A DNA stretch of 64,000 nt from Combretum micranthum (GCA_024138025.1 JAMXBD010000428.1:310001-374000); one strand, 5' to 3'; counted from the first letter of the stretch, positions 1 through 12,600 are shown. Program-made: numbers and translations. The notes: generated from the sequence alone by a model not told the origin.

Positions 1-752
1 GTGGATAAACATATCCATGGGTCAGGTCAAGTCAAGACCCCATCCGAATCCAAAACCCCTTAAGGTTAGGTAGGTTTAGGTCGGTAGGCTCGCTGAGTTA
101 GGGGTCAGCTGGGACAAGTCAAACTCGTACTTTAAAAAAAATTAAAGAAAGAGAAATTCTTAAATTTAAATTAAATTTTAAACCTTAAATATAAAACAAA
201 CTTAAGAATATCCTACTCTTTAGCCTATATTTATTTAATTATATTAAGAATGTGCAATTATTCATACACAAGCACATCTTTGTTAAATTGAAATATTATT
301 AATGTGAGACTATAATAACACTCTAAAAGAGTAAAATTTATAAATAAAAAAAAAGTCTCACATTATTTAAATATAAGCTTCTTCTGTTAATAGAACTCGA
401 TAAAAAGTATGAGATGTCATTTTGAATTGTACTTACTACATGTGTTGTAATCAACGATGTATTGATTATTGTGAATAGATAATCACTGATTTCTATTCAC
501 ATCGAAATTAACCTAAATGTGAAATGTTATTTATTCTTTTAAACCTCCCTACTATTTTATATTCTATATTTATTTTTATTTCACATTTTGATAATAAATA
601 ATATATTTTTATTTTTTTAAAAAATTATATAGGACCTAATTAGATGTACTAGTTCCACGGATATACACAACAAGTCCAAATGTTGAGTCAAACCCGACTT
701 GCCAGGTGGGTCCAAGGGCAAACCTAATGTAGTTGAGTCAAGTCGAGTACAT
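1..752. other. AT-rich repeat-like DNA, no gene
   Basis: No coding region is supported. The first ~120 bases are rich in GGTCAGGTCAAGTCAAG-like words, and related GAGTCAAGTCGAG words occur at 680-750. A loose inverted match exists between CATATCCATGG near 10-20 and the complement of the sequence near 655-665. This looks like the body of an old non-autonomous hAT-like element, but no target duplication is visible and the left edge may lie outside the window. The chromovirus at 753 has inserted into its right side. Confidence 0.35.
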
Positions 753-1177
753 CATTACATCCGAAGATCAAGAACATTATAGACTACAAAGACAACCTAG
801 ATGGATAAAAGAAACAACAAACTAATAGTCACATAACATAAATAACAAGATCTGCTAAGATCCTACTTGTATATGTGTTTATATAAATAGAATAGAGAGA
901 AGGGGAAAACCATCTTTGGGCCCCAAAAATAAAAATGTCCTTTGAGACTTAAGAGTCTGGGGTGCTTGAATTCACCATAAACACAACCTGTAAGTAAAAT
1001 ACATGAGAGTCGGTATCATAGACACAACTAGCGAAGAAGAAAGTATAGAAAGCTAAGGTTTGACTTATTTTGCTTATTCATATGAGTAAAGAGAGGCAAA
1101 AGAGAGAACTCTAGAAAGATAGACCCTTATATATTAAGGATTAAAGTGGGCTAGGCAAAAGGAATTGAGAAACAACA
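753..1177 (+). repeat. 5' LTR of the chromovirus
   Basis: Long terminal repeat of 425 bp, clearly similar over its length to 14059-14489. Shared blocks include the words around 770-782 (ATCAAGAACATTATAG), 983-1000 (CACAACCTGTAAG) and 1141-1170 (TTAAAGTGGGCTAG). The expected 5' TG has become CA at 753-754; the 3' end reads ACAACA. The LTRs differ at many positions, so the insertion is old. Confidence 0.9.
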
Positions 1178-1195
1178 TTTGGTGCTCCCGTTGAC
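1178..1195 (+). other. Primer-binding-site region
   Basis: The sequence TTTGGTGCTCCCGTTGA directly follows the 5' LTR, where the minus-strand primer tRNA of an LTR retrotransposon binds. Similar TTTGGTGCT starts are known after gypsy LTRs in plants. The tRNA was not identified. Confidence 0.55.
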
Positions 1196-1235
1196 TTTGA
1201 GTTCTTAAAGTTCACAATTCTTGAAATTGTGGTAT

Positions 1236-1990
1236 ATGGCACCTAAGACAAGAAACATGACATTAAATGAAAATTTGGAGAAATTACAATCCACTATTAA
1301 TCAAGAAATGGATAGAAAGTTGGTTGCATTGATGGAGGAAGTTAAATAAACTATGAGTAATAGTTTATCAACTATTGGGAACCATACTCAAACATTATCA
1401 TCACAACAATCCAATGGAGCTGAGTCATTGCATTCCAATAGAGATAATTCAAATTTTATTCTTAAGGGCATTAAACTTAAGATTCCCAAGCTCAATGGTG
1501 AGGATGTGTTGGGTTGTTCAAGACTCAACGTTTCTTCAATTTTCACAAAGTGCTTGTTGAAGAGAATCACCATAGCTGCATTTACATTAGAGGACAAGGC
1601 ATTAGAATGGTATGAATCATTAGAGAATAATAAGAAAATTACTACTTGGGATGCATTTAAAGTAACGATAGAGGATAGGTTCGGACCTTGTGAATATGAT
1701 GGTATACAATGCCAATTATCTAAACTTTTACAAAGATCTTCTGTAGAAGATTATTAGTGAAAGTTTGAGGCACTTTCCAACAGAATTGTTGGACTTTTAG
1801 ATAGTTTCTTACTAAGTTGTTTCATTTCAGGTCTTAAACCTAATTTAAATCGGGAACTGCATATTGCACGGCCTCTATATATGTTACAAGCTATTTCTTA
1901 GCTAAGCTACATGAGACCAAATTTCTTGACCAACATTCTTTCGAAACCTCAAACACATTGCCATCACCTATACACAGACCTTAAATGCTC
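1236..1990 (+). pseudogene. Ty3/gypsy gag, broken
   Basis: Capsid-type Gag region of the chromovirus. The frame opens at ATG 1236 (MAPKTRNMTLNEN), meets an in-frame stop at 1347-1349, and runs on to a second stop at 1755-1757. The retrotransposon Gag core is recognisable: a PKLNGED motif near 1485-1506 and a FTLEDKALEWYE block near 1580-1617. Gag-like sequence continues past the stop (GLKPNLNRELHIA, about 1830-1870) before homology fades. The role in a live element would be building the virus-like particle; here it is dead. Confidence 0.85.
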
Positions 1991-2037
1991 AAACACAGAC
2001 CTTAAACACAACCCAATACAATAAATATTCTTCATCT

Positions 2038-2762
2038 ATGTTTCAATTTCCAAAACCCTCAAGTCAAAACAATTTTTCTAAAACTAATACCAAATTTACA
2101 ATTCCCATAACGAAACTATCTCCTAAAGAAATGGCTATTCATAGAGAAAAAGGCTTGTGTTATAATTGTGATGAAAATTTTCACAAAAATCACAAGTGCG
2201 GAGGCAAATTCTTGCTCATGTTAGCAAATGATAACAATGAGAAGCATTGTATTAATGTAGCAGAGGTGGAAGAACAAATGCAATATCATATAAATGACAA
2301 ATGTTTAGATGCAACAATTGCCTACTATCATGCCTTCTTAGCTATGCAAATTCCTAAGACATTGCAATTTATGGGATCTGTAAACAATCATACAATGTCT
2401 ATTTTGGTGGATAGTGGTAGCACACATAATTTCTTGCATCCAAGGCTAGCCAAATATTTGAATTTAACTATAGTCGTCATATACTATTTTCATGTTATTA
2501 TTGGTGATGGTTTAAAATTAATTTGTGAGGTCAAATGCGTGGCATACTTGTAATGATTCAAAATTTGACTTTTTTAATCACTTTTCACATATTACCTGTT
2601 CAAGGACTTGACATGGTACTTGGAGTTCAATGGTTACAAAGCTTTGGACCTATAACCATTGATTATAATGAATTGTGTATGGATTTTATGTATAAAGGCT
2701 CTAGAGTCTCTTTAGCAGGGGATAATATATTGGTAACAGCAATCTCTCTTACACAATTATGA
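2038..2762 (+). pseudogene. Gag zinc knuckle and aspartic protease, frameshifted
   Basis: The CCHC zinc knuckle reads CYNCDENFHKNHKC (CX2CX4HX4C) at about 2158-2199. The retropepsin active-site motif follows as LVDSGSTHNFL at about 2404-2436, with the catalytic Asp in DSG. Around 2535-2553 the frame shifts by one, and the remaining protease and linker (LPVQGLDMVLGVQWL, then GPITIDYNEL) continues in the new frame to a stop at about 2762. Both halves belong to one pol reading order, so this is a single gene broken by a small indel. Confidence 0.88.
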
Positions 2763-3136
2763 AGGATGTTTCAAACAAATTAAATTGCTTGTTGTTACCA
2801 ATTGATGGCTCAGAAAACAACACCCTCTTTGAGTATTACTAGCAATTGTACTTTAACTAAAGTATTCGGCAAATTCTCTAAGGTTTTTGAAACACCTATA
2901 TCATTGCCACCAAGAGGAGTGTTCAATGTCGTCTTCATTTGCTTAACGATTTGAAAGTTAATGTGAAGACTTATAGGTATCCCCATTTTCAGAAAAATGA
3001 GATAAGAAGCAAATGCATGGTGGGTTGGCACAAGGCATCATTGAGATAGCACAAGTCCCTTTTCTTCTCCTATATTGTTAGTAAGTAAAAAAGATGGGAC
3101 TTGGTGCTTTTGTATAGACTATATAGCCCTTAATAA
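2763..3136 (+). pseudogene. Reverse transcriptase N-terminal part, broken
   Basis: Degenerate RT sequence with several stops. The recognisable part lies near the 3' end: words matching [12 protein letters not shown] and [17 protein letters not shown] (about 3040-3136), the usual block just before the RT palm of Ty3/gypsy elements. It stops dead at 3136 because a long insertion begins with TGTAACC at 3137; RT resumes at 11081. Confidence 0.82.
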
Positions 3137-4465
3137 TGTAACCGAAATATCCTAAACCTATACCTAACTTATTTAGAAATAGTATAATTGAATACGATAA
3201 TAAGTAGTTAAGTTTAGACTTGGATTAGAATTTAATTTAGAAATTTAAATTAAATAGTTTAAACAATTTAAGTAAAACAAACAATAAATGATTGATAACT
3301 TGGCATAATTAAACTAGTAAATAGATTTGAATTGAAATTGAGATTTCAAATATTTACATTCTTCCAAATCATCTATTTTTTTCTCAATAACATTTCATTA
3401 TAAATCAAACTATCAAATTTGTACACAATTCTTCATTTAAACTCCTTTTACTTCAAATTCAAATTCCTGAATCTTAAAACTAACATTTTAAATATTTTAC
3501 AAATTCCTAAATCCTTGAATTTTAGCTAAATTTAATTTCCTCAAATCCTTATAACTTTTTAATTTAATTGTTTGTTTAAAGATATCAATTTTAAGCCTAA
3601 ACCCCAATTAAATATCGTATTTCATAAATTAAATTCCTAGTGGATTTTTTATTCAAATTATTAAGTTATATTAAATAGATTTTCAAATTATCTTCTAATT
3701 AGTTTTTATACTTAATATAATTATAAAAAAAGTTTAAATTTAATTCCTTTACTTAAAAATATCCTTTAATTTCTTTTTCTTTTGACTTTGAAGGCTGCTT
3801 TCTCCTTTTCTTTTTTCTTTTCCCTTTCCTTCTTTCCTTATTTTTGGTTGCTATTTCTCTTCTTTTTCCTCTTCATTTCCTCTTCTTTTTCCCTCAATTC
3901 ATCATTTCAAATCTCAAGTTCAAGGACATTTTAAGGGACACTAAAGTTAGAAAAAAAGATATGAAATACTCTAAACCTTCATCTAAGTTAGAAATTAAGT
4001 TTAGATAGATAAATAAGTCAAATGAATTATAATAAATAATTAGACAAGTTGATATAATTAGATTAGTAATTACTTAAGTAGAAATTTCATATTTCAATCC
4101 CTAAACCCCTAAACATGTTGTTTATATGTTTAGTAGATTCATAAACCCTTAAACTTTAACCTAAATTCCAATTCTTAAATCCCCGTAAAATTTAAGTTTA
4201 TATGCTTATGTAAAAATATCAATTTTTAAACCCGAACTCAAATGAAATATCAATTTGATCTAAATTAAATTCATAAATTAAGTTCTTATTTTAAGCTCTT
4301 AATTTCTAACTTATTGATTATGAAATCATCTTTTAAATGTTTTTAGAACTGAAAATATTTATATGAAAGTTCTCAATCTAGTACCCTTATCCTAAAATAT
4401 CTTTTATTTTTTTATCCTTATCCTTATCTTTCTTTTAATTTTCCTTTTCCTGTCTCATTTACTGT

Positions 4466-4485
4466 CTTTCTTTCTTTCTTTCTTT
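4466..4485. repeat. (CTTT)n microsatellite
   Basis: Five CTTT units in a pyrimidine-rich stretch (about 4380-4560) of the inner LTR-like copy. The outer copy has a comparable pyrimidine-rich stretch at about 3770-3900. Confidence 0.8.
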
Positions 4486-6081
4486 TTCTCTCTCTTTTAT
4501 TTCTCTCACTCGTATCCTCTCCTTCATCTTCTTCTCCTTTCATTTTCGTTTTTCTCTCTTTCATAATTCAAGCAAGGATCTCAATTTCAAGAAGAATTAA
4601 AAGAGAAATAAAAGTAGGAGTAACTCCAACAACAACAACAAGAAGTGTAGAGAAGAATTAATTCATGTTCTTGCTTTAAAGATAAGTATAATTGTTTTAT
4701 GTTATTTTGATTCTTGTTTTTTATTATACATGATGAATTGATGTTAGATCTAGGTAGAAATTGTGATGAAGTTAGTGAATGTTGAGTTAATGTTTGTTAT
4801 GAGATGGGTTGTTGAGTAAAATGATGAATAGTGAATATGGGGTTTTTATGGAAGCATTAATGGTGTTTGATGTTGTTAGATGAATATAGAAGTATCAGAA
4901 GAATAGAAACCAGCTTGTATGATGTTTAGATGATGTTTTGATGGAGATAAAATGTGTAAAAATTGATAAAAGATGTAAAGAAAGGAAAAGAATGTCGAAA
5001 CAGGACGGTCGTATAGGGAAACCTGTGACTAATCAGAAGCTTGGAATGAAGCGTTCTAGATATACACCATCCACACATATAAGGTCATGTATATATACAC
5101 TACCCACATACATGGGTGTGTATATCCACCCGTGACTCCATAGTAGGCAAAATTTTTTACACATGGATATACACTACTGATATACACAAGGTCATGCATG
5201 TTCCCCTGCAGCAACATGTTTTCGTAAATTAATCATAACTTTTTCATCCAAACTCGGTTTGAAGTGATTCAAATTGCATTGGAAAGATTAAAGAGACAAA
5301 ACTCTTATCTTTTAAGCTTTTGCAAATTCAAAAAGTATCAAAGTCGAAATTCTAATTCTTTTCAGCCGCTATATTTTTCAAACAAAGTTAAAAAAAAAAA
5401 ACTTGTGTTTGCTTGTTAAGTGTATAGTTAAATGTAAAATGAATATTTTTTAGCTAAAATGAAATAGATAAATGATATTTGTTGTGTTATACTTGTTTAA
5501 TGATATAATTAAGCATGAGTTTAGTTAACTTAAAGACTTCATAAATAATTTGATTAAGTATAGAGTTATATATAAAATGAACCTAGTTAATAATCTAAGT
5601 TCAACTTGGCTTAATGAACTTGAATGAACTAAAATGAATTAGATTGATTAAAATTTATTAACTTGGCTAAGATTAAGTTAATATAGGTTTAAATTAATAT
5701 AAATTGTAGATATAAGACGAATTAGTTAATAATCTTAGTCTAACTTGACTAAATAGACTTTGATAAGTTAAAATAAGTTAAATTAACTAAGTTTAATCAA
5801 TGACTTAGTAATTGGATTCAATAATTAACTCTAATCAAATTGGTTATGATTAAGTTAAAATGATGTAAAAGTTAATAATTGGCTTAAGTTAATGAGTTAG
5901 GATAAACCATAAATAACATGGTGAATATGTTGTTTCAAATGTATGCTTGTTTAGCAAATGAGTCTTTTTTAATAAGAATGCCATGATGATGTTTCTATAA
6001 TAATTGATTTAAGCAAAGTGAAAAAAAATACTTTGACAACAAAGGAAAACTATCAATATTTTGGTGGGCGATATTCGCAGC

Positions 6082-6935
6082 TAGGGTTGGGCAAAAAAAC
6101 CGATCGAACTAAACCAATCCGTAACCGAACCAATCTAAACAGAAAATATGATTTTTTTTTCATGGTTTGGTTTGAATTTTTTCAAATCCTAACCAATCCG
6201 TAAATTTATGATTTGGTTTGGAAGGTAAACCAAACAAATCCGTAAAACCGAACCAAACCGTTTAGAAAAATATAATAATATTTTACTATATATTTATATG
6301 ATTTCATTTGATATTTATTATTTGGTGAATATTAATTAAAATCAACTTGTCTTTTTAAAAAATATTTTAAGCTCATGATATGTTATTTTTTATTGATGAT
6401 GAACTATTTTTTTTTAATAGCTTTTAACTTTGTAAAGTATGAAATTTATTTATTCATTTATAAACTTTTATTATGTATTAATTGTTTAATATATTTTGTC
6501 AGCTGGTCATTTTATTCATTGATGAATTTCATATTAAAAATCATAAATTATGACTTACTATGTATTGATTAATGAATGTATTTTATTGGTGGATAATTGA
6601 TTTTATAGAGAACTATAGATTAAAAGTATGATGAATTTGTAAAGTATTTTGTTATGGTTTATAATATCAACTTTGTAAAATGATATAAATATTTAAGAAT
6701 CTACACAAATATAAAAAAACTAGAACAAGAAAAATTTTTAGTTAGAGTTTTGATTTAAACCGTAATCCAAACCTAACCAAACCGTTATTTAATGGTTTAA
6801 AAAATTTATAATCCGAACCAAACCGTTACTTAATGGTTTGGTTTGGGATGAAAAAAAAAATCAAACCGTAAATTATGGTTTGGTTTGGTTTGGTTTTAGG
6901 AAAAACCGAACCAAACCGATCCATGCCCACCTCTA
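6082..6935. mobile_element. Non-autonomous hAT element (copy 1)
   Basis: An 854-bp element flanked by a perfect 8-bp target duplication TTCGCAGC (6074-6081 and 6936-6943), the length made by hAT transposases. The ends are inverted: TAGGGTTGGGCA on the left and TGCCCACCTCTA on the right, followed inwards by many AACCGAACCAA / TTGGTTTGGTT words on both sides. The middle is AT-rich and non-coding. A relative of nearly the same length lies at 46596-47455. Confidence 0.9.
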
Positions 6936-9900
6936 TTCGCAGCCCTAGCGAAGTTCCTATTTAGTGTCTAATCAAATAGGATTTTAATAAAAGTTTAAGA
7001 TAAATGGATAATTTCTTTAATTGCTTATATAGTTTAAATTCTTAAACAAATACTTGAGTCTGGCTTCAGAATCTTCTAGATTATTTTCTGAGATGGCGTC
7101 TAAGCCTATATTTGGATTTCATTTATAAGGTACACAATAATTTGTGTGATGATTGTTAGGATAGGCATCCTAAAATGAACTAAAACTCAAACTCAGCTTA
7201 ATAATTGATGAGTGTTGGTTATGCACTTGTCGTTGAATCTAGTTCTGCGAGCAACAACCTTGTTCGAGTGGGCATGGTAGTTAGGTGCTGAGATGTCATT
7301 ATGCAATGACAAATATACAATAATGTAATGGTACCTCACGATGCAATAGCTGTTTTATATATAACTGAGCAGGTAGCTAATGGGGCAAGCAGTATCGGGG
7401 TAACGTCTACTTAGGCTCGGAATGAAGTAACATGGTTTAGTTCACGTTTATAGGACCAGTTAAACTAATTGGTGTTATGGACTAGGATTAGTAGAGTGTG
7501 TGTAACGGCTATGAACTCTAGATGAGGCTATTTTCTCTTTCTCAGTTAGATATAGGAGATACAGGTATCCAGACTACTTATATCAACCCCTGAGCAGCTA
7601 CTGTTATCAAGACCCCGGTTTCCCTTGGATTGTTTCGAAATGTGAGTGCTCTAATATTGATTTGTTTACTTTAAATTAAAGATAATAAATTATTATTGCT
7701 ACATTACATATAGTTAAGCTCGAATGCCACTTCCTGTCTGATTTCGTTGCTATGTACTGAGCTTCAGCTTATTAGTGTTGTTGTTATTCTTTTTCCAGGT
7801 TCTGTGTTGAGGATGATGAAGATGATGATTTTGATGATTGATGATGATGGTAGAGTTATTGCTTTGTTGATTGTGTTGGTGATGATGACGGTGTGGTTGA
7901 TGATGATGGTTATATTTGGCTCGGGTTTTTGGTGATGTTGGAGGAGTGAGTAAAGTAAGGCCAATGGATTTATTTGTATTTGTTATTTAGTTTCTGTTTT
8001 GATTAAGAACTAGATTTTCCTTTTGAAATCCGTATTTCTGTATAGGGCTTAGTTGAGAAAACAATATATTTTGTAATATTTTTAAAGCTTTGGTCTACCA
8101 TCATACAAAGTAATTGAGATACTTGATGGTACAGTTTTGTTTTATGAAAGTTGATCTACTCAAGTGAGTAGATTATATGTTTTGCTTTTAATAAAAGTTT
8201 ATTTTGAAAGTTTAAATCCAGTTATTTTATAAATCTAAACAAATTATTTCTAATGTGGATAGCAATGTTCAATATAAACATATCATTCGAGGAGCTTGAG
8301 CGTATAATACACTTAAGTATTACACATGGCAGTAATACATTAATTAAATTTAAGGCATTAGAAGATTGGAGGTGGAAAACAAGTTTAAGGAAGCTTCGAT
8401 AAAAAGAAAAGAAAAACAAGTGGCTTAGAAATAGCTAAACATGTAAGTTAAGTTATTTTCTTATTTTATTTGTTGCTCATGCATGTATATGATGTATTAA
8501 AGTTAGATGTATGTAGGGTTTTTGTTAAAGTTGATAAAGTAAGGATATATGAACATATGTATTGAAACTTAGGTACATGACCAAACATGTTAGAATTAGG
8601 ATTTTGATATATAATGATGTAGAAATATGTGTATAAGTATTGTAGGTTATATTTATAGAAGTATAAGTTGATTTTAAGGTGTTTTTGTTGAAGAAAGTAA
8701 GACATGTGGATAAAATAAGTTAAAATGAACATGCTCTATTTTCAACTATGAGCACGAGGGGAACACGAGATATCATATTCATTCGTGCTCTTCATTTTTA
8801 TTCATCAAGAAGAAACATGGCTAGAACAAGGCTACCTTATCTAATCATTCTTCTCTTTGTTTATTTTACAAACACAATTTTCCGAACAGCACAACTGGAA
8901 CACATCTCCTACCTATCGTATTTCCTTCTATTTCTTGTGTGTATGATATGTCAAGTGAAACAAGATTATATGTATCTCATTGTCCTTCTCTCTAATCTTT
9001 GAGCGTTTAAAACATTCAATGAAACACGATGGGAATACGGCTCAATGTATTAGCCGTGCTTCTTCATATGCATATACACAGGGTGAAACATGACTCATGT
9101 TTCTGCCCTATTCTTCATAATAATCTGAATAAACTAAAATAAATAAATATAAAATGAAATAAATGAATAATGGCTATGATAAGTTAATATTTGTATAATT
9201 ATGAATGAATTAAGTTAAGTTAATTTAAAGAATGAATTAATAGGTTTAGTTTTAGTAATTAATTTGAGTTAATATAGTTTCTAAGTATAAAATGAAGTTA
9301 GTAAATAATTTAAGTTCAACATGGCCTAATGAACCTTAATGAGTTAAAATGAATTAGACCTATTAAGTTTAATTAACTTAGTTAAGTTAAGTTAAGTTTG
9401 TACAAATGTAACTTGAAATGTAAAGTGAATTAATAGACTTAAGCTAGTATAAATCTTAAACATAAAATGAATTAGTTAATAGATCTAAGCTCAATAGACT
9501 TAACAGTAAGCTAAAATGAATTAGATTAATTAAGTCTCAACGGCTTAGCTAAGACTAAATTAATATGGACTTAACTTAGAATTAGCTTAGATAAAATAGA
9601 TATTATATGTTAGGATAAATCAATAAACAATATGAGGAGTATGATATTTCTAAAATATGATAGACTAAAACTAAGTTAATAAAAGATAATTTAATAGACA
9701 ATAGAGAACTGTCTATATCTTAGTGTAGTGATTTTCACACCCATGGCTGGATTCCTATTTTCATGTCTGATCAAATGAAACCATGAAACGAATGTTTGGA
9801 ATAAAATTGGATGTAAGTAATAAGTAATTGAATTGTTTATATAATTTAATATTTAAGTAGATGATTGAGTTTGGCTTCTACTTCTTTTGAATTATCTTTA

Positions 9901-10733
9901 GATTAGATTTTAAATAATTAAGCATGCACTAACTTACGTATTGATTGTTATGACAGGAATTTAAAATGAATTAAAACCTAAAGACGGCTTAATAATTAAT
10001 GAGTGTTGATTATGCTTGTGTTATTTAATCTGTTTCGGGAAGCGACAACCTTGTTCAGAGTCGAGCATGGTAGTTAAATGCTTAATCCTATCATGATGCA
10101 ATGGTATGTTGTGTTGTAATAGTAATTCATAAGCAGCTTAGCGAGTAGCTGATGGGGCAAATAGTATCGGCGTAATATTTGCTTAAGCTTAGGGTAAAGT
10201 AACATAGTATAGTTCACATTTGTGGGAACGGCTGAACTAAATGATGTTAGGGACTGAGATAAGTAAAATTGTATAATGGTTGTGAAACCTAGATGAGGCT
10301 ATTTTCTCTTTCTCGGTTAGATATATAAGATATGAGTATTTGAGTTGCTTATATCTACTCCTTGATCAACTACTATTACTCAGGTTCCCCAGATTCATAG
10401 AGGCATATTATCGGAGTTTGAGTGCTCCAGTGTTGATTTGTTTAACCTTAAATTAAAGATATAAAATGTTGATTGATGCATTGCATTAGATTAAGCTCGT
10501 ATGTTATTTTGTGTGTGTTTGTGTTATAGCTGTACTGGGCTTTGGCTCATTATGTTTCTTTTTCCAGGTGATGATGATAATGTTGATAATTTGATAATGA
10601 TGATGATGGTGATGTGATGATTATGGTTTGGATGGAGATGATGTTTAACTCAAGTACGGGCGATTTTAGAAGATTTGAAGGAGTGAAGTGGATTTAAACA
10701 GTTAGATTATTTTTGTTTTAGAACGGGATTTAG

Positions 10734-10753
10734 TTTTTTTTTTTTTTTTTTTT
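10734..10753. repeat. Poly(T) tract
   Basis: An uninterrupted run of about 20 T in the 3' part of the outer LTR-like copy. The inner copy lacks it at the matching place (about 7990-8030), so it arose after the copies diverged. Confidence 0.75.
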
Positions 10754-11080
10754 GAAACTTGTAATTCCATTAAGGGTCTAGTGGATCCTAATATTTTTGT
10801 AATAAGCTTTAAAGCTTTATTTACTATCATGAAAAATATATGAGATACCTAATGATATATTTTGTTTCCGAAAGTTGACCTACTCATGAGAGTAGAATAT
10901 TGGCTGCTAAATCCAGTTGGCTCTAGAATTTAATTACACAATTTCATAAATTAAAACCGGCTAGTAAATGTTCATGATAAACATTTAGGAAAGCCTGAGC
11001 ATATAATATTTAAGGTGTTATATGTGATTGGGAATTTAGCATGTCTGAATTTTTTACGTAGAACATGTCGGTTCCTTACA

Positions 11081-11385
11081 ATAACCATTAAAGATGAATT
11101 TCCAATACCACTGTAGATGAATTATTGGATAAACTGTATGTTATAAGATTTTTTTTCTAAGCTTGATTTATGTTTAGGATACCATCATTTAAGGATGTGT
11201 GATGATATTGAAAAAATAGCTTTTCTACCCATGAAGGACATTATGAATCCCTCGTAATGCCTTTTGGGTTAAGCAATGCTCCAGCTACATTTCAACCTGT
11301 GATGAATACTCTTTTCAAACCATTCTTGGAAAGTTTGTAACTATATTTTATTTATGATATTCTTGTTTATAGATGGAATGAATAA
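11081..11385 (+). pseudogene. Reverse transcriptase, central part
   Basis: RT of the chromovirus resumes after the nested insertion. Recognisable blocks are KDEFPIPLVDELLDKL (about 11092-11140), a degenerate KLDLRSGYHQIRM equivalent (about 11160-11200), [13 protein letters not shown] (about 11258-11296) and a decayed Y-x-DD catalytic block (YFIYDILVY, about 11341-11371), where the expected YVDD-type pair is reduced. Stops and frame changes make it non-functional. Homology ends near 11385. Confidence 0.82.
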
Positions 11386-12225
11386 GCGCATGCATTATAC
11401 TTAGCTCCAACAAGATAAATAAAACTAAATCTAGATTTATACTTGATAGATGCAAGGCTCACAACATTTTGTGATGCTCTTAGAAAACAAGTTACCAATA
11501 AATGCCTTTTATACTTAGCTCTTCTCCAAAACATTTGATAGATTTCCAATGTGGGAGTTACAAATACTATATGGATATGAAGTGAGCTCTTCTCCTATAA
11601 GTTAGCTTTCGATGCGGGAGAATAAGAATATTATCACATTCCAAGTTTGTTTGAGATTAATATTCAATTATACATATCTAGACGTTAATATTTCTACGAA
11701 AGCAAAAACATTCATTCTTATCTCTCTTTTTTTTTTTCATTTCTCTTCTTCCTCAAATAATTGTCTTGTTAAGAGTCAAATGATCTTTGAAAAACAAATC
11801 ATAAAAATAAAACTAGAAATAAACATATTATAATGAATTTGAATATGATAAGATTCAACATAATAATAACTTAGCTTAAATATGTCAATATATAAATGAT
11901 GTGGTTTTAATGTAGCCTACACCTCTAATATACCAATTTGTTAATATTACAATATTATTTTTAAGAAAATGGAAAGGTTTTTGATAAATGAAACATCAAA
12001 AGTTGGAAAAAAGTACTATTGGTCCTTAAATTTTTAGCTTTGTATAGTTATTTCTTACATTTTTAACGTAGGGAAACAAAATGTAAATAACATATTAGTA
12101 AATATGACTTAAATTTTCATTTTTCATTGACCTCAGTTCGACTCTCAATTTAGCTTGGTTCAACCCCTCGACCCTTGACCCCTAACGTACTCGGGTTAAC
12201 CGCTGGTCTGGCTCTGACAACATTG
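11386..12225. other. Unassigned AT-rich segment inside pol
   Basis: This replaces the RT thumb / start of RNase H expected here. No coding match is seen. It contains a repeated word (ATACTTAGCTC at about 11397 and 11511) and a tail at 12125-12215 rich in TTGACCC / TCGACCC words, somewhat like 1-120. It is probably another old insertion accompanied by loss of pol sequence; no target duplication was found. Confidence 0.45.
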
Positions 12226-12600
12226 GTTGAGATTTGATGCATCAAGTGTAGGGATTGGTGCAATATTGCTACAGTGCTATAAAGCCAATGGCTTATTATA
12301 GCAAGAAATTGCTAGTACACTTGCGAAAGGCATAAGCTTATGTTTATGAGCAATATACCATAGTGGAAGCTGTCAAGAGATAGCAACAGTACTTTTTGGT
12401 TCATCATTTTCTAATCACGACAAACCATCGTAGCTTAAAGGAGATTTTGGATCAAGTGATTCAAACACCAGAGCAATAGAAGTATCTATCCAAGTTGTTG
12501 AGCTACAATTATACCATCACGAATAAGCCTAGATCAAGTAATACTATCTCAGATTCTCTATCAAAGCAAGAAAGTTCTTAAGGATCTTATTTTGAAATTT
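12226..12600 (+). pseudogene. Retrotransposon RNase H domain, broken
   Basis: Shifted frames give, in order, DASSVGIGA-like, KANGL/PMAYYSKKL-like, a TIVEAVK-like and an HHFLITTNHRSLKEILDQ block, then TPEQQKYLSKLLSYNYTI and SNTISDSLS. These are the standard blocks of the Ty3/gypsy RNase H region. Many stops. Confidence 0.8.

Larger units (their letters stand above)
3943..8324. repeat. Inner long-LTR-like copy
   Basis: Second copy of the ~3.5-kb sequence, inserted in its own relative. Its left part (AAATACTCTAAACC, about 3960-3975) matches the outer copy near 3145-3160. Its right part (about 7140-8324) matches 9940-11022 in order: AGCAACAACCTTGTTC-like words, the ATGAGGCTATTTTCTC word (7524 and 10294), the TTCCAGGT word (about 7793 and 10562) and the GAT-rich tail. 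The exact borders are not resolved; TTTAAGG occurs near both ends (about 3931 and 8386). Confidence 0.6.
3137..11080. mobile_element. 7.9-kb nested insertion: two long-LTR-like copies
   Basis: Insertion inside RT. No long reading frame is present. It begins TGTAACC, typical of plant gypsy LTRs, and its end lies between GTTATA at 11022 and CCTTACA at 11080; AATAA (3132-3136) and ATAAC (11081-11085) may be a decayed target duplication. Two related copies are visible: an outer one in two parts (3137 to about 3940, then about 8390 to 11022) and an inner one (about 3940 to 8324). Without the inserted hAT element both are about 3.5 kb. Each has an early pyrimidine-rich stretch, later the CTGAGCTTCAGCT / CTGGGCTTTGGCT word and a TTTTTCCAGGT word, and a GAT/GATG-rich tail. 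That layout resembles the very long LTRs of Tekay/Del chromoviruses. Calling them solo LTRs is inference. Confidence 0.7.

Noticed and set aside
7747..7964. Met/Asp-rich frames on both strands
   Set aside because: They follow a GAT/GATG-rich stretch that recurs non-coding in the sister copy near 10570-10640.
8466..9002. 88- and 84-codon frames in the nested LTR-like block
   Set aside because: They are rich in Tyr, Ile, Phe and Leu as expected from AT-rich DNA, and no counterpart exists in the inner copy.
3137..11080. Complete autonomous retrotransposon nested in the chromovirus
   Set aside because: No gag or pol blocks were found anywhere in the 7.9 kb; only LTR-like, non-coding sequence is present.
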